Below are positions 6,935-13,149 of a DNA stretch of 18,593 nt, piece after piece; position 1 is the stretch's first letter, and each line of letters begins with the position of its first letter. A program made the translations under genes and the position numbers. Below the pieces are notes generated by a model. The model searched no databases. It had not been told where the DNA came from and saw only the letters and a list, made by a program, of their open reading frames with translations. This DNA comes from DYGT01 sp964607795. Lineage in GTDB: Bacteria; Patescibacteriota; Microgenomatia; UBA8517. The stretch is from the NCBI GenBank assembly GCA_964607795.1, contig CAZSLA010000018.1:1-18593 (forward strand), written 5' to 3'.

Positions 6935-7374
6935 TTTGTTTGCCAATTGTTTAATTTAGTATACGTTTGGGCTTTGTGCAGGCCGCCCCTGCCTTCCCAA
7001 TAGGTGCTTACTGTTACCATGATTTCATCCGTACTTACGGACGAAAGCTGCACCTGGCGTCGGAAATTGGTACCAGGAATGGTTTCTGTGCTACTACAAA
7101 AACCGGAATTGTCCCAGCCCAAAGTTTGTAAGCACCAATCAGCGCCGCTATACGAAGAGTAGCCGGCAAACGCGGCCCAATCTTTATCGCGCTCACCGCG
7201 AAGCCATTCCAGGGCTTCCTGATTATAAGTCTGGGCCATAGCCTGATCGCGGGAAAAGGTGGCATTACTTAGCGAGTGCGCGGCCAGGCTCATGATGCCC
7301 ACCAAAATGGCACTCACAATACCAATAGCTACTACGACTTCAAATAAAGACTGGCCAGTATAATTTTTTTTCAT
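6931..7374 (-). CDS. Type IV prepilin, GspI/PilV-like minor pilin
   Basis: The 147-residue product begins M-K-K-N-Y-T-G-Q-S-L-F-E-V-V-V-A-I-G-I. Cleavage is expected between Gly7 and Gln8, with Glu at mature position 5; G-Q-S-L-x-E-V is typical of GspI/PilV-type minor pilins. The soluble part has two cysteines (W-C-L-Q and F-C-S-S). A longer frame starting at 7401 would only add residues lying within the preceding gene. Start ATG 7374 is one base after the upstream stop (TAA-A-ATG). Confidence 0.86.
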   Translation of the reverse strand: MKKNYTGQSLFEVVVAIGIVSAILVGIMSLAAHSLSNATFSRDQAMAQTYNQEALEWLRGERDKDWAAFAGYSSYSGADWCLQTLGWDNSGFCSSTETIPGTNFRRQVQLSSVSTDEIMVTVSTYWEGRGGLHKAQTYTKLNNWQTK

Positions 7375-7375
7375 T

Positions 7376-7978
7376 TTAATCACAGGGGCATGAAATGCCA
7401 ACTAACGACAATAACCAACACATAAGTTCACTTAATATAGGGATAGAACACCAAAAGGGCGGTGAGCCTCCGTCTCCTGCTTCACTGCAGTCATCAAAAG
7501 CTTCCTCAACAATTTCACCGGTCTGGGACACCACCAGGGAAGTGCTATCCGTGCCATAGGTGCAGATGCCCAGTTGCCAGCGGCCTGAAACATCCGTACC
7601 CTTGGCAAGTGGCAGAAAGATAATCTCGCGGTCCGAAGGTCTTACAAACGCGGCGTTGGGGGGGATAGCAGCAACTTTGATGGGGTAATAATTTCCGTCG
7701 CTACACACCGCACTCACCACATAGCTTGTCCGATCCGGTACAGAAAAGGAAACTCCGGAGAAAGTGTTGGGCGAGCTACATGTAAAGCCCGATGGGTGGA
7801 CATTGGCAAGCGATTGCTGCTGGGCTAGACGCAAATCTCCCTCCACCTGGCGCCGGACATTGACGATCAATTGCCTGCGGGCAAAGGCACGGTAACTTGC
7901 AAGCCCACCCTGCATTAAAAGGGCAATTATACTGATCACCACCAATATTTCTATCAATGTATAGCCTTTTTTAAGCAT
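7376..7978 (-). CDS. Type IV prepilin, GspH/FimU-like, with a hydrophobic Cys-rich C-terminus
   Basis: The 200-residue product begins M-L-K-K-G-Y-T-L-I-E-I-L-V-V-I-S-I-I, with cleavage after Gly5 and Glu at mature position 5. The frame stays open upstream to 8404, but that part overlaps another prepilin gene, and the true start is ATG 7978, one base after the upstream stop. The soluble domain resembles GspH/FimU-type minor pilins. The last ~25 residues are unusual: P-P-F-W-C-S-I-P-I-L-S-E-L-M-C-W-L-L, then a further hydrophobic run ending C-P-C-D. This could be a second membrane or hydrophobic segment. Confidence 0.82.
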   Translation of the reverse strand: MLKKGYTLIEILVVISIIALLMQGGLASYRAFARRQLIVNVRRQVEGDLRLAQQQSLANVHPSGFTCSSPNTFSGVSFSVPDRTSYVVSAVCSDGNYYPIKVAAIPPNAAFVRPSDREIIFLPLAKGTDVSGRWQLGICTYGTDSTSLVVSQTGEIVEEAFDDCSEAGDGGSPPFWCSIPILSELMCWLLSLVGISCPCD

Positions 7979-7979
7979 C

Positions 7980-8447
7980 TTAGGGGCTGGTTGTTCTGTA
8001 ATTACAGTTGCCGCTTGAGCCGCAGCTGCCGCATCCGACATCCGTGCCGCCGCCTTCCAAATAAGCACAAAGCGAGTATGAAGTATCACTGTGGCGGACG
8101 TATCGATAAATATTGCCGGCCACGGGGTCTCTTGGCACTGCCTGCATATAAGTATTGGTGTTACACGAGCCGCTCCCCACCAGGGGGTTGGGTACTTGGT
8201 TTGAGCTGGCAGTAGGATAGCGGGTACAATCCGCGCGATAAAGCTCCAGGGCCGTACGGATGGCTTCCAGGTCTGCCTTGCGTTTGGCATCTCGGGAGGA
8301 TTGGCGCGCAGACTGAAGAGCAAAAACAGACAAAGAAACCAAAATGGCAATGATTGCCATGGTAACCAGAAGCTCAATGAGCGTGAAGCCACACTTCCGT
8401 TCACAAGCTTTGCTTATGAGCGTGAAGCCAGATTTACGTTTAATCAT
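7980..8447 (-). CDS. Type IV prepilin with two tandem peptidase-site motifs
   Basis: The 155-residue product begins M-I-K-R-K-S-G-F-T-L-I, followed 13 residues later by E-R-K-C-G-F-T-L-I-E-L-L-V-T-M-A-I-I. Both copies look like prepilin peptidase sites, but only the second precedes a full hydrophobic helix and has the mature Glu5, so cleavage after Gly20 is expected. The S-S-R-D-A-K-R-K-A-D-L stretch after the helix is typical of GspG-like pilins. The C-terminus is Gly/Cys-rich (D-V-G-C-G-S-C-G-S-S-G-N-C). The start at 8447 lies five bases after the upstream pilin; no Shine-Dalgarno sequence is visible. Confidence 0.85.
   Translation of the reverse strand: MIKRKSGFTLISKACERKCGFTLIELLVTMAIIAILVSLSVFALQSARQSSRDAKRKADLEAIRTALELYRADCTRYPTASSNQVPNPLVGSGSCNTNTYMQAVPRDPVAGNIYRYVRHSDTSYSLCAYLEGGGTDVGCGSCGSSGNCNYRTTSP
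8377..8430. repeat. Tandem direct repeat duplicating a prepilin cleavage motif
   Basis: The 15-base word ATGAGCGTGAAGCCA occurs at 8377-8391 and again at 8416-8430, offset by 39 bases (13 codons, in frame). Similarity continues imperfectly for about ten more bases. It encodes the doubled G-F-T-L-I of the 7980-8447 prepilin and looks like a short in-frame tandem duplication. Confidence 0.8.
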
Positions 8448-8452
8448 ACTAT

Positions 8453-8896
8453 TTAAAAATCGGGGCAGTTGCCCCCGGACGGACTAAATGAATTTAATAC
8501 AGTCCCACTTGTACCATTTGAACAAACCACAAAAAACTGCATCTGGCCGCTACTACTTTTTGCCTCGAGTTCGACATCAACTGTAAATTGCTGGCTGTTT
8601 GTGCTATAGCGGTAAGTGCGACCTTTGGGATCGTTCGGGCACGTCGTAAGCCCCAAGTCCGTGCATCTTGCTGTCACCGAACCGGAACCCATGGGGTAGG
8701 CTTCGTGGGAAGAATAATAAGTCTCAAGCGCAGTCTGGTATTGCTTGAGGTCCGACATGCGCCTTGTGTCCCTGGCATGACCAGAAGCACCCGTCAGGCT
8801 GATTAAGGCAACTGCAGACAAAGCGCCAAGCACTGCAACTACAATCAAAAGCTCAATGAGAGTGAAGCCAGTATTTTTATTTTTTATTTTGGGCAT
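8453..8896 (-). CDS. Type IV prepilin, GspG-like
   Basis: The 147-residue product begins M-P-K-I-K-N-K-N-T-G-F-T-L-I-E-L-L-I-V-V-A-V-L, with cleavage expected after Gly10 and Glu at mature position 5. After the helix comes A-R-D-T-R-R-M-S-D-L-K-Q-Y-Q-T-A-L-E, then Y-P and a D-P-K-G-R-T-Y-R-Y segment, both typical of major-type GspG pseudopilins. Four cysteines lie in the soluble domain. Its start overlaps the end of the upstream pilin-like gene by 20 bases. Confidence 0.87.
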   Translation of the reverse strand: MPKIKNKNTGFTLIELLIVVAVLGALSAVALISLTGASGHARDTRRMSDLKQYQTALETYYSSHEAYPMGSGSVTARCTDLGLTTCPNDPKGRTYRYSTNSQQFTVDVELEAKSSSGQMQFFVVCSNGTSGTVLNSFSPSGGNCPDF

Positions 8897-9431
8897 CTAA
8901 TTCATTGTTATACGCCTCGATACTTTTATCAAGAGGAGTCTTGCCATCCGAACGTCCGAAATTACAAATTACGCCTCCGCAATCCAAATTCCGGTCCACT
9001 ACACTTGGATCGTATTCATCTTCGTCCTCGCTTTCAAGCGCGGCATAGACCTGGAAATGCTTGCCGTCTGAAAAATACAAATAGGTGCGGCCTTCTTTGC
9101 TTTTGGGGTCCATAGGCAAGTTTTTAATATACGGGGGATAGTCCGGGTCCAAAGCATCGGCAAGACTATCTTCGCCCCACGCACACGGCCCGTAAACAAT
9201 AACGTTTTCCTCAATTGCTTCTGGGTCGCAGGCCGCGATCTGGCCATAGATGGAAAAAGGCAAGCGGGCAAAATCATTTTGATAATTCATGAGCCCGTCG
9301 TAGATTGTACGGATGTCGGACTTTCTTTGTGCGTCCCTGGCTTTATGGTAAGAAGTTTGCAAATTAACAAGCGTATAAGAAATCACAAAAATAAAAGCCA
9401 GAACCAAAAAAATAGCTTCTTTTTTCTGCAT
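8877..9431 (-). CDS. Pilin-like membrane-anchored protein lacking a prepilin cleavage site
   Basis: The 184-residue product starts M-Q-K-K-E-A-I-F-L-V-L-A-F-I-F-V-I-S-Y, a hydrophobic helix directly after a short basic N-terminus. The following K-A-R-D-A-Q-R-K-S-D-I-R-T-I-Y-D-G-L matches the post-helix segment of the neighbouring pilins, and D-P-K-S-K-E-G-R-T-Y-L-Y-F matches their C-terminal sheet. The Gly-1 and Glu+5 of a prepilin are absent, so PilD should not cut it. It is acidic (E-S-E-D-E-D-E-Y-D). It probably stays anchored in the membrane; a role as assembly partner or decoy for pilins is inference. It follows pilD by 12 bases. Confidence 0.78.
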   Translation of the reverse strand: MQKKEAIFLVLAFIFVISYTLVNLQTSYHKARDAQRKSDIRTIYDGLMNYQNDFARLPFSIYGQIAACDPEAIEENVIVYGPCAWGEDSLADALDPDYPPYIKNLPMDPKSKEGRTYLYFSDGKHFQVYAALESEDEDEYDPSVVDRNLDCGGVICNFGRSDGKTPLDKSIEAYNNELDAQNKK

Positions 9432-9443
9432 AGCCTAAGTATA

Positions 9444-10223
9444 CTAAAAAATAAAAAACAAGCGGGCAAAATAGGGGGCGGTAAACATAGATACCACAAA
9501 GCCCAGGATCAAAAACGGCCCGAAAGCAATCTGGCTTGTCATTTGTTTTTTATTCAAGACAATAAGTATTATGCCCACCAAGGCTCCAATGATAAAAGCC
9601 CAAAACATATAAACAAAACTACTCCAGATACCCGCTGCTGTGCCCAAAAAAAGCGAGAGCTTCACATCCCCCAAGCCCATACCGCGGCCATGGGTCAAGA
9701 GGTTGATGGCAAGCAAAAAGAGGCCACACCCAAGCCCCGCCAAAAGGTGCGCATAAAAATTTTCGGGCGCAAAAAGGATCAAGAAATCTATGGTAATTAA
9801 ATACGGCCAAAACACGCTCTCATCCAAAATGAGCCCATGCTCCCAGTCAATGGCAAAAATTGCCATGAGTGCAGCTGCCAGGAACAAAACATACATAAGT
9901 CCTAATAAGTAGGGGAGTCCTGCGAGCCACACCATGCTTTGGGTTAAAAGGGGAAACCCCAGGTAAATGCCGACAAAGGCAATAAGGCCCGCAGATTCAA
10001 GCAAAAAATAGCGCGGGGAAATGAACTTTTTACAATTTCTACACCTGGCTTTAAGAATTAAATAGGAAAAAAGCGGCAGATTATCATACCAAGCAATTTG
10101 AGCTTTACATCCGGGACAGATACTTCTTCCACGCCCCACAGATAAACCGCGCGGAGCGCGATAGCTATAAGCACCCACAAAAGACCCAACTGCCAAACCC
10201 AAAAGCAAAATTAAAATTATCAT
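9444..10223 (-). CDS. pilD: Prepilin peptidase PilD (A24 family)
   Basis: The 259-residue polytopic membrane protein removes prepilin leaders and, in many family members, N-methylates the new N-terminus. The N-terminal domain has the zinc tetracysteine (C36-x-x-C39 and C61-x-x-C64) and the N-L-P-x-x-S-Y segment. The catalytic aspartates are D126 (A-I-D-W-E-H-G-L-I-L-D) and D186 in G-L-G-D-V-K. About seven hydrophobic segments are visible. The frame extends to a non-ATG codon at 10262, but that part covers a hairpin, so ATG 10223, giving the typical M-I-I-L-I-L-L-L-G-L-A-V-G-S-F start, was chosen. It sits between the major-type pilin and the minor-pilin run. Confidence 0.94.
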   Translation of the reverse strand: MIILILLLGLAVGSFVGAYSYRAPRGLSVGRGRSICPGCKAQIAWYDNLPLFSYLILKARCRNCKKFISPRYFLLESAGLIAFVGIYLGFPLLTQSMVWLAGLPYLLGLMYVLFLAAALMAIFAIDWEHGLILDESVFWPYLITIDFLILFAPENFYAHLLAGLGCGLFLLAINLLTHGRGMGLGDVKLSLFLGTAAGIWSSFVYMFWAFIIGALVGIILIVLNKKQMTSQIAFGPFLILGFVVSMFTAPYFARLFFIF

Positions 10224-10243
10224 TGTTTTAAATAAACCCAAGC

Positions 10244-10279
10244 AAATTACACAGTAGCCCAAAAGCTACTGTGTAATTT
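10244..10279 (-). terminator. Strong hairpin between major pilin and pilD (terminator or attenuator)
   Basis: Perfect 15-base inverted repeat: left arm 10244-10258, six-base loop CCAAAA, right arm 10265-10279. The outer stem is A/T-only (AAATT/AATTT) and the inner stem is mixed. In the direction of pilin transcription it lies about 20 bases after the pilin stop. It is followed by U-containing but not pure-U sequence, so partial termination is more likely than full. It could also stabilise the pilin mRNA 3' end, which would favour pilin over PilD. Confidence 0.7.
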
Positions 10280-10297
10280 TGGTATACTCGCAAGCCT

Positions 10298-10810
10298 TTA
10301 GTCAACAAACGTAAAGTCAGTTGCTGCCGAAGGCGTACCGGTAACACAAGTTAAACCACCTCTACCCTGGCCTGTGGAATACAAAAAGTAGGCCGTACCT
10401 GTAGTGCACCTTGAGGTGTTGCTCGCCGCCTCAGCTGTAGCAAACACTATCGCTCGGTTTGCGGGCGTGCCCGAAATCGCATAACAAAAACCGTTCTGGG
10501 CGTTTGTCGTACAGGCTGTAGCAGTTCCCGCAGAATAATTTACCGCGCCAGGAACAGCACTTATCTCACCACTATCAACTAAGTGTGTTTGGATCCATGT
10601 GCCGGATACGGCCGGATATATTCCTCCATGAACCGTGGCATAAGCTGCAATAGCGTGGCCAAGCTGTGTAACAGTTGAATGACGGCCCGAATCGCGAGCA
10701 CGCGCAAGCTGTTGCACTGGGTTGAGTGCAAGAAGGACAACTACTGCAAGCGTTCCCAAAATAGCAATAACAATCAAAAGTTCAATGAGTGTAAAACCTT
10801 TTCTCGTCAT
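10298..10810 (-). CDS. pilA: Type IV prepilin, probable major pilin
   Basis: The 170-residue product begins M-T-R-K-G-F-T-L-I-E-L-L-I-V-I-A-I-L-G-T, cut after Gly5 with Glu at mature position 5. The helix runs to about residue 35 and is followed by A-R-A-R-D-S-G-R-H-S. Four cysteines at 100, 109, 135 and 155 could form two disulfides in the globular domain. Major-pilin status is inferred from its own predicted promoter, the strong hairpin after it, and its place between the motor/platform genes and pilD. A G-rich Shine-Dalgarno-like stretch (GGGGGTGAG) lies about 10 bases before ATG 10810. The start codon overlaps the stop of a 10-codon upstream frame. Confidence 0.85.
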   Translation of the reverse strand: MTRKGFTLIELLIVIAILGTLAVVVLLALNPVQQLARARDSGRHSTVTQLGHAIAAYATVHGGIYPAVSGTWIQTHLVDSGEISAVPGAVNYSAGTATACTTNAQNGFCYAISGTPANRAIVFATAEAASNTSRCTTGTAYFLYSTGQGRGGLTCVTGTPSAATDFTFVD

Positions 10811-10839
10811 TTCTTTGTACTCACCCCCTTTTTAATCAT
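10807..10839 (-). CDS. Putative 10-codon leader frame coupled to the major pilin
   Basis: An ATG at 10839 opens the frame M-I-K-K-G-V-S-T-K-K, ending in a TGA that overlaps the pilin start by four bases (ATGA). The predicted transcription start of the pilin promoter falls at or next to this ATG, so the frame could be translated leaderlessly and deliver ribosomes to pilin. Its M-I-K-K-G resembles a prepilin leader, so it could instead be a decayed duplicate start. Its translation is not demonstrated. Confidence 0.35.
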   Translation of the reverse strand: MIKKGVSTKK

Positions 10840-10845
10840 TGCTTC

Positions 10846-10875
10846 AGTATGTTTCTTTTTTTCATGACTTGTCAA
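10846..10875 (-). promoter_or_regulatory. Predicted promoter of the major pilin
   Basis: On the minus strand TTGACA (10875-10870) is followed after 18 bases by CATACT (10851-10846), in the 73-base gap between pilC and the pilin. The start of transcription would be near 10839, about 29 bases before the pilin ATG. This would let pilin be made independently of pilBTC. Confidence 0.55.
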
Positions 10876-10883
10876 GCAGAGGA

Positions 10884-12089
10884 CTAAATAACCGTTGTCA
10901 AATTGTAAATCGGCAAGATCACTGATATCACCAAAAAGGCAACGCCGATTCCCAAAACAATCATCACGATCGGCTCAATGGCACTTGTCAGAGCTTTTAC
11001 CTTTTGCTCGCTGTCTACCTCAAAGATGTGGCTTACTTTCATTAAAACTTCATCCATTTTGCCCGTTTCTTCGCCCACGGCAATCATCTGTGAAAGAATA
11101 TACGGGAAGGCCTCAGGGTGCTTCGCAAAAGCAAAGGCAATGGGGAAACCCTTTTCAATTTGGCTTGCAGCATCATTCAAGGCCTCGGAAACAATAACAT
11201 TATCAATCACATTACTTGTTACATTTAAAGCATCCAAAATGGGTACCCCGGAACCTACCATCAAAGACAAAGTGCGTGTAAGCTCGGTCAAAATAATCTG
11301 CTTCTGAAGCTCACCAATCAGGGGAATTTTAAATTTAAGCTCGGCAATTTTTCTTTTGCCGCGCGCGGTCTTTTTGTAGATATTATAGCCCCAAAAACCA
11401 ACTACCCCGAGAAGTAAAAGCACTGGCCAAAAACGCACGGCAAAACCCGATAGACCCATCAACAGGCGCGTGGCCAGTGGCAAGTCCGCGTCAAACTGGG
11501 TGTAAAGATCGGTGAGGCGCGGCACGACAAAAATAAGCATGATTGCAGAGACAATAACCATGCCAATAACCACGATTGCGGGGTAGATCAAGGCGCCCTT
11601 GACTTTGCCGCGAAACTCCTGCTGCTTTTCCAAATTATCGGCCAGACGCGTGAAGACTTTATCTAAAACTCCTCCGGTTTCGCCCGCGGTAATCAAAGCA
11701 ACATAAGTCGGAGAAAAAACTTTGGGGTGCCTTTTGAGAGCGCTTGAGAGGCTGTCCCCGCCTTCTACATCGGCCAAAATCTGGGAAAAAACGCCTTGTA
11801 AATTAGATTTTGCCTGGGTACGCAAAATGGACAGAGCTTCAACAATGGGGAGGCCCGCGTTGATCATTGTGGCCAATTGGCGGGTATAAATCGTCACATC
11901 CGAGCCACTGACATGCGAGCGGTATTTATTAAAAAGTGAACTTAGACTGCCCTTGCTTTCCACAATTTCTATCACCACCAGGCCGCGCTTTCTGATGAGC
12001 TTGGCCGCGGTTTCCTGGGTACCCCCCTCAACTTCGCCGCTAATCAGCTTGCCTTTAGAGTCGCGGGCTTTGTATTTATACTTTTTCAT
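10884..12089 (-). CDS. pilC: Type IV pilus platform protein PilC
   Basis: The 401-residue inner-membrane platform protein has a soluble N-terminal region (Y-K-Y-K-A-R-D-S-K-G-K-L-I-S-G), then two GspF domains at about residues 66-190 and 268-395. Three membrane segments are visible near 165-190, 217-238 and 370-395. Both domain copies carry the characteristic helices (T-R-Q-L-A-T-M-I-N-A-G-L-P and T-R-T-L-S-L-M-V-G-S-G-V-P). PilC is the membrane target on which PilB and PilT act. The start overlaps the pilT stop by four bases (ATGA). Length is standard for the family. Confidence 0.95.
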   Translation of the reverse strand: MKKYKYKARDSKGKLISGEVEGGTQETAAKLIRKRGLVVIEIVESKGSLSSLFNKYRSHVSGSDVTIYTRQLATMINAGLPIVEALSILRTQAKSNLQGVFSQILADVEGGDSLSSALKRHPKVFSPTYVALITAGETGGVLDKVFTRLADNLEKQQEFRGKVKGALIYPAIVVIGMVIVSAIMLIFVVPRLTDLYTQFDADLPLATRLLMGLSGFAVRFWPVLLLLGVVGFWGYNIYKKTARGKRKIAELKFKIPLIGELQKQIILTELTRTLSLMVGSGVPILDALNVTSNVIDNVIVSEALNDAASQIEKGFPIAFAFAKHPEAFPYILSQMIAVGEETGKMDEVLMKVSHIFEVDSEQKVKALTSAIEPIVMIVLGIGVAFLVISVILPIYNLTTVI

Positions 12090-13147
12090 GCCTGTCTGTG
12101 TACTAAACGGGTAAGCTGCTCCGGGCGGATGGAATATGTTTTGGCCGTTTCCATGCTGATTTTACCGGTCAAAACCAGGTCTGCCAGAGAAGCCTCCAGG
12201 GTATTCATGCCGATTTCACTTGAAGTTTGGATGATGGAATCAATCTGGTGGGTTTTGCCTTCACGGATCGCGGTCCTGATGGCGGTTGATGCAAGCATAA
12301 TCTCGTGGCTTACCACGCGCCCACCCGCAAGAGCAGGCACCAGTCTTTGGGAGATTACGGCTTCCAGAACATTACTTAACTGTAATTTTACTTGGTCTTG
12401 TTGTTCTTCAGGAAACACGTCCACCACGCGGTCCACGGTCTGGGCCGCGGAATTCGTGTGCAAAGTGGCAAAAACAAGGTGGCCCGTCTCCGCAACCGTA
12501 AGGGCCGCGGCAATAGTTTCATAATCACGCATCTCACCGACCAGGACAACATCCGGGTCTTCACGCAAAGCCGAACGCAGGGCTATTGACCAGGAATGTG
12601 TATCCATATTCATCTCGCGCTGGGAAACAATGGACTCTTTGGCATTAAAAACAAACTCGATGGGATCTTCAATGGTCACAATGTGCGCCTTGCGGTTGAT
12701 ATTAATCTCCTCAAGCATGGCCGCCAGGCTTGTAGACTTGCCAAGGCCTGTTGGACCCGTTACCAGGATAAAGCCCTGCTTGAGGGTGGTGAAACTATGC
12801 ATAATGGGTGGGAGGCCCAGTTCGTCAATTGAGGGAATAGTCAAAGGGATGGTGCGAAAGGCAGCAGCGTGGGTACGCTTTTGTGTATAAGCATTTACCC
12901 TAAAGCGCGCGCGCTCAGAAAAAGACAGGGAAAAATCTATTTCCTTGTTTACATTAAGCCTCTCGAGCTGTTCTGCGGTCATGACGTTTGTCAAAAGCTC
13001 ACTGACGCGCTGAGGAGCCAAAACCGGCTCATTAGGCACCGGCGACAATACCCCGTCCACGCGCAACATCGGTGGCACACCTACCACCAGATGCAAATCA
13101 CTGGCTTTCTTTTCAACCGCAAGTTCGAGTAATTCTTTGATGTCCAT
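12086..13147 (-). CDS. pilT: Type IV pilus retraction ATPase PilT
   Basis: The 353-residue hexameric ATPase drives pilus retraction and twitching motility. It shows the K-A-S-D-L-H-L start of the N2 domain, Walker A G-P-T-G-L-G-K-S-T at residues 131-139, the Asp box D-P-I-E-F, Walker B V-V-L-V-G-E-M-R-D at 200-208, and the His box H-L-V-F-A-T-L-H-T at 223-231. The C-terminal A-I-R-T-A-I-R-E-G-K at 289-298 corresponds to the A-I-R-N-L-I-R-E motif of PilT, which distinguishes it from PilB. A Shine-Dalgarno-like AGGA lies six bases before ATG 13147. It starts two bases after pilB. Confidence 0.96.
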   Translation of the reverse strand: MDIKELLELAVEKKASDLHLVVGVPPMLRVDGVLSPVPNEPVLAPQRVSELLTNVMTAEQLERLNVNKEIDFSLSFSERARFRVNAYTQKRTHAAAFRTIPLTIPSIDELGLPPIMHSFTTLKQGFILVTGPTGLGKSTSLAAMLEEININRKAHIVTIEDPIEFVFNAKESIVSQREMNMDTHSWSIALRSALREDPDVVLVGEMRDYETIAAALTVAETGHLVFATLHTNSAAQTVDRVVDVFPEEQQDQVKLQLSNVLEAVISQRLVPALAGGRVVSHEIMLASTAIRTAIREGKTHQIDSIIQTSSEIGMNTLEASLADLVLTGKISMETAKTYSIRPEQLTRLVHRQA

Positions 13148-13149
13148 CT

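Noticed and set aside
7979..8404. Long open frame 7376-8404 as one 342-residue protein
   Set aside because: The part upstream of 7978 lies in a different frame over a clear prepilin gene, and M-L-K-K-G-Y-T-L-I-E at 7978 is the obvious prepilin start.
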